A DNA stretch of 64,000 nucleotides from Calditrichia bacterium (lineage in GTDB: Bacteria; Calditrichota; Calditrichia; RBG-13-44-9; J075). The notes beneath the pieces were generated by a model. It searched no databases. It was not told the DNA's origin and saw nothing but the letters and a program-made list of their open reading frames with translations. Both the position numbers and the translations under genes were made by a program. Each line of letters begins with the position of its first letter. Within the stretch, counting starts at the first letter, position 1. Where the stretch lies: NCBI GenBank assembly GCA_028284905.1, contig JANQQU010000085.1, positions 1-64,000 on the forward strand. The letters are read 5' to 3'. This document shows positions 8,064 through 17,067 of this stretch, in pieces.

Positions 8064-8969
8064 ATGCATACCCTGCAAGTGGAAAATGTTTCGAAAAACT
8101 ACGACAAGTTCAAAGCGGTCACGGATGTTTCTTTCTCCCTTCCGGAAGGAAATATGTTTGCCCTCCTCGGCCCAAATGGCGCCGGAAAAACCACTACCAT
8201 GAGAATGATCATGAACATTATTTTGCCGGACAGCGGCAGTATAAAGCTGTTCGGAGAAACCTTTCAGGAATCACACAAAAACCGCATCGGATATATGCCG
8301 GAAGAACGCGGCCTTTACGGGAAAATGAAAGTGCTCGACCAAATTCAATTTCTCGGAGAAATGAAGGGCATGTCCCCGGCACAGGCAAAGAAGACCGGTC
8401 AGGAATGGTTGGAAAAGTTTGGCCTGGCAGATCGCGCAAAAAAGAAAGTGCATGAACTATCGAAAGGGATGCAGCAAAAAGTGCAGTTTATCGGCACAGT
8501 GGTGCATTCCCCGGATTTAATGATCATCGACGAACCGTTCTCCGGCCTCGATCCGGTGAACACCAAGTTCATGAAAGATGTTCTGCTCGATATGAAACGT
8601 CAGGGAACGACAATTATCCTCTCCACTCATTTAATGGATCAGGCGGAAAAACTCTCCGACGAAATCTGCCTGATCAACAAGGGTGAAATACTGCTGCAGG
8701 GCACGGTTAACGATGTCAAGCGCGCCCACACCAACAATGCCGTCACCGTCGGCTATAGCGGCGATGCGGCCTTCATCAATAATTATGACATTGTCGAGTC
8801 GGTCAACGATTACGGCAATTACATGGAAGTGCGCCTGAAGGACGATACTTCCCCCGGTAAACTGTTCAAACGTCTTGCCGGGGAAAATATTGATGTCCAT
8901 CGTTTTGAAGCAGCGGAAATGACCTTGAACGAAATTTTCATCCAGCAGATTGGGGGGGCAGAAGCATGA
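8064..8969 (+). CDS. ABC exporter ATP-binding protein (NatA-like)
   Basis: The 301-residue ATPase has Walker A GPNGAGKTT, Q-loop, signature LSKGMQQK, Walker B MIIDEP and H-loop STHLM, all intact, followed by a DUF4162-type C-terminal domain of about 75 residues. This architecture is that of the NatA/ABC-2 exporters (sodium, drug or polysaccharide export). The start at 8064 is chosen because AGAGGAG lies 7 bases upstream; an in-frame ATG at 8034 lacks one. The permease gene overlaps its stop by 4 bases (ATGA), so the two are translationally coupled. Confidence 0.93.
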   Translation: MHTLQVENVSKNYDKFKAVTDVSFSLPEGNMFALLGPNGAGKTTTMRMIMNIILPDSGSIKLFGETFQESHKNRIGYMPEERGLYGKMKVLDQIQFLGEMKGMSPAQAKKTGQEWLEKFGLADRAKKKVHELSKGMQQKVQFIGTVVHSPDLMIIDEPFSGLDPVNTKFMKDVLLDMKRQGTTIILSTHLMDQAEKLSDEICLINKGEILLQGTVNDVKRAHTNNAVTVGYSGDAAFINNYDIVESVNDYGNYMEVRLKDDTSPGKLFKRLAGENIDVHRFEAAEMTLNEIFIQQIGGAEA

Positions 8970-10204
8970 AGAAGACACTAACGATTATCAAACGCGAGTT
9001 CATGACCAAGTTATTCAACAAGGGCTTTTTGATCAGTACTTTACTCGGCCCGATTTTTATTATGGGGATTTATTTTATTCCCTCTTATTTCCGGGGCCAG
9101 TCGGCAGAAGAGCAATTAGTTGTTCAGGTCGTCGATTATTCCCAATCTCTCGGCAATCAGCTCCCGGGAATGTTTGGCGATACCAACGCTGATGGGCAGG
9201 CGCGCTTTATCGTTTCTCCGCTGTCCCCGGCATCTTACGAGGCCGATCAGGAGACTTTTTATCAGGCAGTGGAAGAAAATTATGTGGATGCCATCCTGGT
9301 ATTGCCCGCCGATTTAAGTAGCGGGGAAATGACCTATATTTCCGCGGAAGGGCATCAGTCGGTTTCCAGCCGAATTTTTATCGAACGGGTCCGGGCAACC
9401 ATCAACCAGCAACGTCTGACCAATGCCGGGCTGGATCCGGGAGAAGTTTCCCGCCTTACTGCACCACTGGCTTTAAAAGCGATAAAACTATCCGGTGGAG
9501 AAGCATCGGCCGATAGTGGCACCAATCCGGTCGTTACGATTATATTTCTCACAATCCTCTATATGACGATCCTGGTCTACGGCGCCAGTGTGATGCAGGG
9601 CGTCGTGGAAGAAAAGACTTCCCGGATCATGGAGGTACTACTCTCCTCCGGCAATTCATTTCAATTGATGATGGGTAAATTATTTGGTATTGGCGGGATC
9701 GGTCTTACGCAATACTTGATTTGGTCCGCAGCAGCCTTAATTGCTTTCCAGTTTGCAGGTAGCGGGGATCATTTTATGGCTTCTGCGAATGTAACTGCCG
9801 GCACCCTGTTCTTTTTTATTCTCTTCTTCCTGCTTGGTTATTTCCAGTTTTCTACGCTGTATGCGGCAGTTGGCGCCATGTGCACTACCCAGGAAGATGT
9901 GCAGTCTATGTCCACCCCGGTCACATTGTTCATCATTCTGCCCTTCCTGATAACAATCTCCCTGGAGCCAACTTCCAATCTTGCCCAAATATTATCAATG
10001 ATGCCATTATTTGCTCCAATGCAGATGTTTCTGCGCATCGAACAGGCGAATCCGGCTGTCTGGGAAATTTTACTGAGTATCGGTATTAATATTCTGGCAA
10101 TATTATTCTTTACCTGGATCGCGGCAAAGATATACCGGGTCGGTAGCCTGATGTATGGGAAAAGGCCCTCGCTGGGTGAAGTTTTGCGTTGGGTGAGGTA
10201 TTAG
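8966..10204 (+). CDS. ABC-2 family permease (NatB-like)
   Basis: The 412-residue product has one N-terminal membrane helix (about 20-40), a large extracytoplasmic domain (about 45-180) and then five to six helices from about 183 to 390, the ABC2_membrane_3/NatB layout. The motif VVEEKTSRIMEVLLSS after the second helix is the family's conserved coupling helix contacting the ATPase. It pairs with the ATPase upstream through an ATGA overlap. The transported substrate cannot be read from sequence; Na+ export or an antimicrobial are the usual roles. Confidence 0.92.
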   Translation: MKKTLTIIKREFMTKLFNKGFLISTLLGPIFIMGIYFIPSYFRGQSAEEQLVVQVVDYSQSLGNQLPGMFGDTNADGQARFIVSPLSPASYEADQETFYQAVEENYVDAILVLPADLSSGEMTYISAEGHQSVSSRIFIERVRATINQQRLTNAGLDPGEVSRLTAPLALKAIKLSGGEASADSGTNPVVTIIFLTILYMTILVYGASVMQGVVEEKTSRIMEVLLSSGNSFQLMMGKLFGIGGIGLTQYLIWSAAALIAFQFAGSGDHFMASANVTAGTLFFFILFFLLGYFQFSTLYAAVGAMCTTQEDVQSMSTPVTLFIILPFLITISLEPTSNLAQILSMMPLFAPMQMFLRIEQANPAVWEILLSIGINILAILFFTWIAAKIYRVGSLMYGKRPSLGEVLRWVRY

Positions 10205-10279
10205 GAGAATGGGAGGAGTTGCGTGGGAAAAATTGAAAGCATTAAGTTGATTTTGTAATCGCAGGCAACTCCTAAGAAG

Positions 10280-10521
10280 ATGGTTCCGCTCCCTGTGGTC
10301 GCTAATGGTTGTAAAAATTTTCGTGGTGCTCAGGAAAGATTGTGAATGATTGAAGTAATTATTGTTCAGAAATATACTGTGCCATATGGTTCCGCTCCTT
10401 GCAGTCGCTAATTGTTGTGGGGAATTTTGTGGTGCTGAGAAAATCTGATATACGACAAATGCAATTTCTGGTCAGAAAAATTTATGCCATATGGCCCCGC
10501 TCCTTGCAGTCGCTAATTGTT
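10280..10521. repeat. Triplicate ~106-bp direct repeat
   Basis: A 31-base unit, ATGGTTCCGCTCC then TGNNGTCGCTAATNGTT, begins at 10280, 10386 and 10491, so the period is 105-106 bp. The interspersed sequence is also related (GTGGTGCT, then GTCAGAAA and GCCATATGG before each unit), so this is a tandem repeat of the whole ~106 bp that has drifted. Confidence 0.85.
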
Positions 10522-10539
10522 AAATGATACCATTTTTTT

Positions 10540-10590
10540 AACCATTAGCGAAGCGGAGCCATTAGCGACCATCGGGAGCGGAACCATCTT
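10540..10590. repeat. Inverted copy of the GGTTCCGCTCC repeat
   Basis: Reads as the reverse complement of the units at 10280-10521, with an inner duplicate (ACCATTAGCG, AGCCATTAGCGACCATC). With the forward copies it can form stems of about 30 bp. Confidence 0.8.
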
Positions 10591-10668
10591 CTCCTCAAAA
10601 ACCTGCGATCGCTTAAAACTTGTTTAGCCCCATTATTTCATACGTCAAACCGAATCAATCCCTTCCCC

Positions 10669-12303
10669 TCACATTTCCAAAACATAATGCTGCGTAACAT
10701 CTTCCGGCAACGCCTCCATAATTTCATCCACGAAACCGTTTCCGTATTTGATGCAAAAATAGAGCATGTTAATGACGCGTTCCTGGTAATTCCCTTCCGG
10801 CAGGAGGTTATCAAGCACTTTTTCTATCTGCCGCACCTGCACCTGGTTTTTCTCTTCCAATGAGCGCTGAATTCGCTCTCCCAATTTCCGGAAACTGCCT
10901 TCAATATTCTGGCGGGTTTTTTTGAGAGGATTTAAAAGCGTTTGGTCGTGGCTTTGTATCGCCTTCTGAAGTGTATTTAGTGCATCAATAATTTGTGCTT
11001 CGCTGGCGTTGCGGGCATTAAACAGAGTCTGATCGGCGTTTTCCGCAATAAATGTTTTTACAAATTCCGGTCGGCGGGCAAGCATCGCAGAATATTCCAG
11101 TTGATTTTTCCGCATCGGCTTCTGGAGTTTCGATTCCACAATCGTAAGGCTATGGCGCGGATAGACCACCGGCATACTCATCTGAAAAGCTTCATACAGC
11201 GGCGCTAATTGGGCAAAATAGGAAATCTCTCCCGGTCCACCAACATAGGCAATCGTTGGCAACAAGGTATCCTGCAACAACGGCCGGGTAGTGACGTTCG
11301 GCAGTAATGCACCTTCCCCGCGATCAAGGGCTGCTTGTAAATCCGTTCCAGTGATCGGTCGCCGCTCCCCGGGGTAATTCAGCAGAAAGTTACCATTAGT
11401 GTCCTGATCTATACGCAAACGCCGCCCCGCCGAATCCTGGAAAAAGAGGAGGGTTTGCTGAGGCAGAAACTGAACCTGCGGAGAGTATCCGGCAGCGCTA
11501 AGTGCCTCATTGCGCGCTGTCATTCGCTGCCCCAATTCATCCGCTTTGTCCAACACTTGTTGAAATAGCGGACGCGCCAGGTCAATCACCCGGGCATCGC
11601 CGGGATTGAGCAATATCAACCCCTGCTCTCCAAAAAAAGACATTAGCATTTGGGCAAAGCCATTGGCATAACTGGCATCGCCGGAAAGGTATCCGGCAAA
11701 AAATCGGGCGATTGCATCTTCTTTAAAATCATTGTCATAAAAGTCTTCCCGGATCTGAGCCTGCCAATCCTCCAGGGCGGGCGCGACCGGTCGGCGGCCA
11801 AACGACATTTGTACTTCATCATCATTTTCTGCTAAGCGTAAGGTTTTCAGATTACCGGTTTTATCGGCATATTTGATAAATCCCATCTCTACAAAATCGC
11901 TGTCATTGACCTCAACCCAGAATACCGGTACGAAATTGTATTGGGGATATTCCCGGCGCAACTTCGCAGTCAATTTGAGAACGGTCATCGTTTTGTAAAA
12001 TGAATAGAGCGGTCCCCCGAGTACGCCAGCCTGCTGCCCGGTGACGACTGCGAAAGTCTTTTCCTCTGCCAGTAAACGAATGTTTTCCATTACCGCTGCG
12101 GGGGCGTTCCAGGCTTTATTCTGGGTGCGGAGAATATCGACGGTCGCTTTTCGATTGGCAGGAGCTATGGTTCTTTTTTCGAGAAGTGCGGTCCAGTCGT
12201 CCAGAAAATGAGTGGGATAAAATGTTTTAACGGTATCTGTAGCAGAATAATAATCTGTGAGCAGTTGGGAAGCAGCGGGCAGGGAAAAGGGTTTACAGTC
12301 CAT
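10669..12303 (-). CDS. bshC: Bacillithiol biosynthesis cysteine-adding enzyme BshC
   Basis: The 544-residue product matches BshC in length and motifs: VTGQQAGVLGGPLYSFYK near residue 88-105, PVFWVEVNDSDF near 125-136, and GGPGEISYFAQL in the middle, followed by a long C-terminal coiled coil. BshC joins cysteine to glucosaminyl-malate in the last step of bacillithiol synthesis, in the cytoplasm. In most homologues the second motif reads FW-x-x-x-E-D-H-D-F; here the DHD is DSD, a possible change in the active site worth noting. bshA and bshB are not in the window. The C-terminal end meets the repeat block at 10280-10590. Confidence 0.93.
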   Translation of the reverse strand: MDCKPFSLPAASQLLTDYYSATDTVKTFYPTHFLDDWTALLEKRTIAPANRKATVDILRTQNKAWNAPAAVMENIRLLAEEKTFAVVTGQQAGVLGGPLYSFYKTMTVLKLTAKLRREYPQYNFVPVFWVEVNDSDFVEMGFIKYADKTGNLKTLRLAENDDEVQMSFGRRPVAPALEDWQAQIREDFYDNDFKEDAIARFFAGYLSGDASYANGFAQMLMSFFGEQGLILLNPGDARVIDLARPLFQQVLDKADELGQRMTARNEALSAAGYSPQVQFLPQQTLLFFQDSAGRRLRIDQDTNGNFLLNYPGERRPITGTDLQAALDRGEGALLPNVTTRPLLQDTLLPTIAYVGGPGEISYFAQLAPLYEAFQMSMPVVYPRHSLTIVESKLQKPMRKNQLEYSAMLARRPEFVKTFIAENADQTLFNARNASEAQIIDALNTLQKAIQSHDQTLLNPLKKTRQNIEGSFRKLGERIQRSLEEKNQVQVRQIEKVLDNLLPEGNYQERVINMLYFCIKYGNGFVDEIMEALPEDVTQHYVLEM

Positions 12304-12402
12304 AGATCAACCTTGTGTTATGATTAGCAGCAGACGAACTACGGATGATTAGACTGAAAAGGTGCCTGTGAAGTTACGAATTGTTTTATTAAAATCGCGG
12401 GA

Positions 12403-12470
12403 TACCGTTGTAGAAAATTCATGTAGAAAAAATTCATGAATTTTTTCTACATGAATTTTCTACAACGGTA
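12403..12470. repeat. Perfect 68-bp palindrome centred on TTCATGAA (copy 2)
   Basis: Every base of the left arm is mirrored around 12436/12437. Each arm contains two nested units, TAGAAAATTCATG and TAGAAAAAATTCATG, flanked by ACCGTTG. It lies between the bshC start and the stop of the PEGA gene, both on the minus strand. Confidence 0.96.
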
Positions 12471-12504
12471 ATGGCAACGTTTAGATGCCAGGAAAACCAA
12501 TCAA

Positions 12505-13806
12505 TCAAAAATCGTAAACCAATTCGTTATCATCCAAACGTCCCGGAACGAGGTGGATTTCCTTCTGTGCATATAGCTGCCCATCCCGCATGAAATTAAG
12601 GTAATGATCCCCTTTGGAAAGAACGATATTATTCACCGGGGTTACCAGAGACTGCCACTGCCCGTCGATCATAATGCCGGCGCCGGGTGTCGTGGTATTA
12701 ATGCGCAGGGTATCTCCGCGTGGTTCTTCCATGACGCTAAAAGACAATGCCCGCACCTCCCCGGGAGCGAGGCGGATTAATTCTGTTTGTGGGATTGAAG
12801 CATATCCGTTTTCGCAAAGCCGAATTTCATAAATACCGGCGCGAACCGGAATTGGCCGCCCATTTGGTTTTAAGCCGGTCAGCTGATTATCGACAAAAAT
12901 ATAGCCGGAATTACGGTTGCTGGTCACCTGCAGATAGCCGATATCATCCCGGGCCTGAAAGTGAAAAAACAAACTGTTCATTTCACCCGCTTTCACCAGC
13001 ACCCGCTGATGTTGCGGCTCGGCTATATACCCTTTTTTGATCGCGCTGAAGATGTGATAACCGGCTGGTACCTGAAATTCCTGCCCGGGCTTCTCCGGCA
13101 CCGGAATACCGTCGACGTAAATATCGAATTCCGATTCATTACTATTAATCAGCACATTTCCCATGATTGCAGCAGATTTCAAAGAGAACTCCAGCACCAG
13201 TGTCTTGTTCTTCTCCAAATTAACTCGCTGCATGGGTGGCCAGGCGCTGTATCCTTCCTTGTGCACGGCAATAAAATGCGCACCGGCGGAAAGATTGCTC
13301 AGCGTATCCGGCGTAAAGAAATCCGGTTTTTCCGTGCCATTAATAAAAATCTGCGCACCCGGTACATCCGTTTTAATAATGACATTTCCGGCATTGCTGC
13401 CACCGGCGTTCGGATTATAGCGTAACAAATACATAAATACTGCCAGGGCAAATACTACCATGACACCATTAATAATCCATTGCACAATTTTTTGATTTCT
13501 ACGGGCCTTGCGGCGGGAGGGTGTTTTTTTTCTGGTACGGCGACGGCTTCGTCGGTTTTCCGCTTCTTCCGGGGTTAGCCACTCTACGCCTCCATGACGA
13601 TTCAGATAACGGACAAAACCCCGGTCAGTATAATATTTCTCTTCTTCTTCCTCGGCAATCTGGCGCCTTAGGCGGCTTTCCAGATGCTGGCTTCTTTCGG
13701 CTTGCGCTTCATCTTTCGATACTTGATCGCGCTGATCTCTTTCTTCCAATTCTCTTCGGATTTCTTCCCGAAATCTCTTTTCCTCTTCGGGTGTTAAAGG
13801 CATCAA
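12505..13806 (-). CDS. PEGA-domain membrane-anchored protein
   Basis: The 433-residue product starts with about 110 highly charged residues (Glu/Arg-rich coiled coil, then a basic RRSRRRTRKK stretch), has one membrane helix (about 108-128) and then four repeated beta-domains of about 70 residues. These have PEGA-type features: 'GA-I-INGT', 'IYVDGIPVPEKPG', 'IFVDNQLTG' and 'IMIDGQW', each followed by a 'G-x-H-x-hydrophobic' strand and a 'K-x-GY' turn. PEGA domains bind surface-layer or cell-wall material and often sit on kinases; here the cytoplasmic part is a coiled coil instead. GAGGAG lies 7-8 bases before the ATG. Function is otherwise unknown. Confidence 0.82.
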   Translation of the reverse strand: MMPLTPEEEKRFREEIRRELEERDQRDQVSKDEAQAERSQHLESRLRRQIAEEEEEKYYTDRGFVRYLNRHGGVEWLTPEEAENRRSRRRTRKKTPSRRKARRNQKIVQWIINGVMVVFALAVFMYLLRYNPNAGGSNAGNVIIKTDVPGAQIFINGTEKPDFFTPDTLSNLSAGAHFIAVHKEGYSAWPPMQRVNLEKNKTLVLEFSLKSAAIMGNVLINSNESEFDIYVDGIPVPEKPGQEFQVPAGYHIFSAIKKGYIAEPQHQRVLVKAGEMNSLFFHFQARDDIGYLQVTSNRNSGYIFVDNQLTGLKPNGRPIPVRAGIYEIRLCENGYASIPQTELIRLAPGEVRALSFSVMEEPRGDTLRINTTTPGAGIMIDGQWQSLVTPVNNIVLSKGDHYLNFMRDGQLYAQKEIHLVPGRLDDNELVYDF

Positions 13807-13838
13807 CCGCTCCTCTCTTTAGCACCATGGTGAATTGG

Positions 13839-14819
13839 CTACAGCCAACCTGATTTTTGATACCACTCGAGAGTTCCTTTCAGTCCCTCTCGTAAACTAA
13901 GTTGCGTATTATAATCCATTTCTTCCCGAATCTTTTTGCTCGAAATCACCCAATTGCCAGCATTAACTTCACGAATCTTCTGCCGGTTCAAAATTGAAGG
14001 CTTTCCGGTCAGTCGGCTGCCCGCTTCCATAATGGCGCCAAAGCCGTATGCCAAGGGGTATGGGATGGGGATATTCAGCACTTTTTTCGCCATCAATTCT
14101 TCCAGCGTTGTTACCACTTCCGACCAATAACAGGGATCTTCATTGCAGATAAAATAAGTTTCTCCGGCCGCTTTCGGATGGGTCGCCGCTTCGATAATTC
14201 CCCGGGCCAAATCGTGAACATGGATGATGCTGACATAAGGATCGCCACTGCCGACTTTCAAGTTCAGGCGATTTTTCACACTCTTAAAAACCTCAAAAAC
14301 ATCTGTATCGCGTGGGCCATAAACCGCCGGTGGGCGCAGAATGGTGATCGGCAGTTTATCGAGATATTCCCGCACCACCTGCTCACTTTGCATTTTGCTG
14401 GTGCCATAATCGGTAATCGGCTTCATTTCGCAGGATTCGTCCAGCATCTCTCCCTTTGGGGTCGGGCCAACAGCGGCCTGGCTACCGACATAAACCACGC
14501 GCTTAATTTTCGGATTGACTTCGAGAATCGTATCCATAATCACCCGGCTGGCTTCCACATTACCGCGATAGAAATCTGCAATGGAAAGCGCCTTGGTTAC
14601 CCCGGCGATATGAAGCACATAATCCGCATCTTTTATACCCTCTTTCAGGCTGTCACCATCGAGCAAAGAGCCATAATGATACTTTACCGGTAAGTCCTCC
14701 AGCCAGCGCAGATTGCTGGTTTTCCGTACCAGGCATACCACTTCTTCCCCTTTATCCACCAATTGTTTAGCAACCCAACTACCTACAAACCCGGTACCAC
14801 CGGTGACGAAATATCGCAT
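13839..14819 (-). CDS. NAD(P)-dependent epimerase/dehydratase (extended SDR)
   Basis: The 326-residue product has the extended short-chain dehydrogenase fold: TGGTGFVGS nucleotide-binding loop at the N-terminus, a Ser/Tyr-x-x-x-Lys pair (YGTSKMQSE) and the RPPAVYGPRDTD motif. Relatives act on nucleotide sugars, hopanoid precursors or dihydroflavonols; sequence does not decide between them. The start is taken at ATG 14819, preceded at 8 bases by AGGA; an upstream TTG (14837) is less likely. A heptamer array lies 20-54 bases before the start. It runs in the same direction as the PEGA gene 32 bases away, so they may form one transcript. Confidence 0.85.
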   Translation of the reverse strand: MRYFVTGGTGFVGSWVAKQLVDKGEEVVCLVRKTSNLRWLEDLPVKYHYGSLLDGDSLKEGIKDADYVLHIAGVTKALSIADFYRGNVEASRVIMDTILEVNPKIKRVVYVGSQAAVGPTPKGEMLDESCEMKPITDYGTSKMQSEQVVREYLDKLPITILRPPAVYGPRDTDVFEVFKSVKNRLNLKVGSGDPYVSIIHVHDLARGIIEAATHPKAAGETYFICNEDPCYWSEVVTTLEELMAKKVLNIPIPYPLAYGFGAIMEAGSRLTGKPSILNRQKIREVNAGNWVISSKKIREEMDYNTQLSLREGLKGTLEWYQKSGWL

Positions 14820-14838
14820 GATTAAGATCCTGTTCAAA

Positions 14839-14873
14839 TTCAGCGTTCAGCGTTCAGCGTTCAGCGTTCAGCG
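14839..14873. repeat. TTCAGCG heptamer array, five copies
   Basis: Five perfect copies of TTCAGCG lie 20 bases upstream of the epimerase start codon (minus strand), i.e. in its probable leader or promoter. Confidence 0.95.
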
Positions 14874-14966
14874 TTTTTTAAAACTTTGAACCTGAAGCTC
14901 AAATTACCTAGCCTGCTAATATAATGTTTTTCAGAATAATATTTAAGAAGGAATTATTTTGGGGAA

Positions 14967-14997
14967 TTCAGAGTTAACAAGAACCTTGAACTCTGAA
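14967..14997. terminator. Inverted repeat after the GH13 gene
   Basis: TTCAGAGTT is mirrored by AACTCTGAA with a 13-base loop, directly beyond the stop of the minus-strand GH13 gene. There is no long T-run on the exit side, so it may be a stabilising hairpin rather than a strict intrinsic terminator. Confidence 0.45.
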
Positions 14998-14998
14998 C

Positions 14999-16525
14999 TT
15001 ACTCAACAATAAGGAAACGCGCTGAAAGCCCCGGTACCGTTACGCTAAAGTTTGCTTCACTAACTTCAAAAGTTTCGTCGTCCAGTGCATCGCGTAGTTT
15101 AGTTCCGTTGATTCTTTCCGGGTCGAATTCAACTGTCTGCGGCGTCAAACCGGTATTGAGCACATAAATCATCCGGTCGTCTTCCCAGGTTTTATAATCC
15201 GCAAAAATTGTTTCGCCGGCAATCAGATTGTCCCGCTCCCCTTTCCAAAGTGCGGCATGGCGGTTGCGCAAATCCATCAACGATCGCAGATAATCCTGCA
15301 GGGCGGTTTCTTCCGGAGTAAAGCCATCAATACGCCCGCTGGTGCGGGAAACATGATCGTCACAAAGCCCTTTTTCCCAGCAACGATCCAGTTCCTTATG
15401 GACAAATCCCGGCACCTCTTCGCCGTATTCATCGCCATAATAAATAGTGATCGGTCCGCTGGTCGCAGCCAGAAAACTGAGTGCGCTGCGATGGCGCAGC
15501 CAATAGGTCGGATCATCTTTTCCCGGATAGCCGGCCCGTTCAATCAAATCGCCAAAACGAACCAGGTCATGATTGGTGAGCATCAAATTCGGCTGTGCGC
15601 CTTCGGGATATTTACTGCGAGAATGTAGCCCTTCACGCAATGCCGATGCCGGGCGATGACCAAAGCCATTTTCCTCCACCGCCAGCGTTTGCACGAGCCG
15701 GTAGCGCAGCGGAAAATCGAAACAGGAAGGCAGTCCCTGCAAATTTCTCCCGTAGCCTTTTTCGCTGATCTCCCGTTCCCCTTTCCAGATCTCGCCGACC
15801 ATGTAACCGAGGGTTCCCCATTCTTTTCCAGCCGCCCTCCGCTCGCGGCATTTCTCTTCAATTGCCTCTCGAATTTCCTTCCAGGCAGAAACCGGTACCT
15901 GGTAGGCCTGGTCCAGTCTCCAGCCGTCGATATTCAGCTCGTCTATCCAGTATGTCGCCACTTCTTTATAAAACGGCAAGGAAGCGGGATAGTCGACCTG
16001 GCGGGGATTACCAACAGGGGTGCGTCCCTGGGGAGAAGGCATTACCGTTTCTTTATGATGACCGAAAACGCCGTCCAGAAAAACGTATAATCCCAGCTCG
16101 TGAGCGGTATCGACTAACTCCCGGGCATCTTCCAGTGTGCCGAAAGCGGGATCGATACGGAAATAATCTTTCGGGAAATAGCCGGTCGCCTCCCAACCGA
16201 TATTGTTGCCTTCCCCTTTACCGGAATCGAAGATCGGGGTCATCCAGATAGCATTGACACCGAGGCTTTTAATATACGGCAAGGCATTGATGATGCCCCG
16301 TAAATCCCCCTGGTGATGGCTGAGGCCATAGCCTTCCCCATAGCCACGCTCCGGGTCGCCATCCATAAAAGATTCCACCATCACCTGGTAAATACGCAGG
16401 TGGCGAATATCATTTTCCGGATCAAAATAAGGAGGTGTTTCTTTTTCACAGGCAGGTAAAAACAGCAGCAAGGCAAGTACAAATGCCCTGGTGAACCCGA
16501 GAAAGGTACGCAATGATGAGGTCAT
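14999..16525 (-). CDS. GH13 alpha-amylase-family lipoprotein
   Basis: The 508-residue product has a lipoprotein signal ending LFLPAC and a GH13 (beta/alpha)8 barrel. The conserved regions are present: GVNAIWMTPIF, FLDGVFGHH (region I), GWRLDQAY (region II, nucleophile Asp), GEIW (region III, acid/base Glu) and TNHDLVRFG (region IV, His-Asp). A C-terminal beta-domain follows. It should cleave or rearrange alpha-glucans at the outer or inner membrane surface. Placement of Trp-rich segments and the missing neighbours do not allow a finer substrate call. The start at 16525 is chosen because GGAAAG abuts the ATG and gives a clean signal peptide; an in-frame start at 16651 would add 42 residues of no recognisable kind. 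Confidence 0.9.
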   Translation of the reverse strand: MTSSLRTFLGFTRAFVLALLLFLPACEKETPPYFDPENDIRHLRIYQVMVESFMDGDPERGYGEGYGLSHHQGDLRGIINALPYIKSLGVNAIWMTPIFDSGKGEGNNIGWEATGYFPKDYFRIDPAFGTLEDARELVDTAHELGLYVFLDGVFGHHKETVMPSPQGRTPVGNPRQVDYPASLPFYKEVATYWIDELNIDGWRLDQAYQVPVSAWKEIREAIEEKCRERRAAGKEWGTLGYMVGEIWKGEREISEKGYGRNLQGLPSCFDFPLRYRLVQTLAVEENGFGHRPASALREGLHSRSKYPEGAQPNLMLTNHDLVRFGDLIERAGYPGKDDPTYWLRHRSALSFLAATSGPITIYYGDEYGEEVPGFVHKELDRCWEKGLCDDHVSRTSGRIDGFTPEETALQDYLRSLMDLRNRHAALWKGERDNLIAGETIFADYKTWEDDRMIYVLNTGLTPQTVEFDPERINGTKLRDALDDETFEVSEANFSVTVPGLSARFLIVE

Positions 16526-17067
16526 TTCTTTCCAGTTCTCATAAAGCCAAACTATATTCGACAGCAGTATTTCGCCTCCATGCTTACTGATAAACTGCCT
16601 CCGAATTCCCACATAAGACAATTCAAGATAAGATTTATTTGAAAATAGCAAAACTCTTTTTTATAATAGAGAGATGGGTTCTTTTTGTGGCGGTAAATTT
16701 TCCGCCGGAAGAGTGCCCAAAATATTTTATTTAGTTAATATCAGCAGCATCAATACTTTCCCGGTCTATTTCATTTTCAAAAATTTTTGGCAGAGAATAT
16801 CCAGCAGGGCGCATGTGATAAAAATCATTAATTCTTCCCTTGCTAAGCTTATTTTCCATTAAGCAGTTACCTTCAATGCACACCTTACTCATTGTACCTG
16901 TAACTGTATTGGGGCGAGCAATTTGACAGTCGTAAATTTCCCGATTTCAGCAGCACTGAAACGGTACATGACCGGAATTTAATCCAATAATGTAACTTGA
17001 TTAGACTTAATGAATCAATTATATTGATCAGTGGTAAAAAACACACATACATGAGGTATCTATAAAG
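16526..17067. other. Divergent intergenic region upstream of clpC
   Basis: This 540-bp gap lies between the GH13 gene and clpC, transcribed in opposite directions. It holds the clpC promoter (16997-17025) and a small GGCGG...CCGCC hairpin near 16689-16705. No gene or larger repeat was seen. Confidence 0.6.
16997..17025 (+). promoter_or_regulatory. Probable sigma70-type promoter of clpC
   Basis: TTGATT (16997-17002) and TATATT (17020-17025) are separated by exactly 17 bases and lie 43 bases before the clpC start. No CtsR-type heptad repeat was found nearby. Confidence 0.55.

Larger units (their letters stand above)
10205..10668. other. Repeat-filled intergenic region between convergent genes
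   Basis: The 464-bp gap between the permease and the minus-strand bshC gene holds no gene. It is occupied by the three direct repeats and one inverted copy described at 10280 and 10540, which can pair with one another and may end transcription from both sides. Confidence 0.75.

Noticed and set aside
10280-10521. Three repeats with ~75-base gaps as a short CRISPR
   Set aside because: The gap sequences are related to each other, an inverted copy follows, and no cas gene is near.
16652-17067. A CtsR operator before clpC
   Set aside because: No direct heptad repeat of the CtsR type was found; only a plain promoter is visible.
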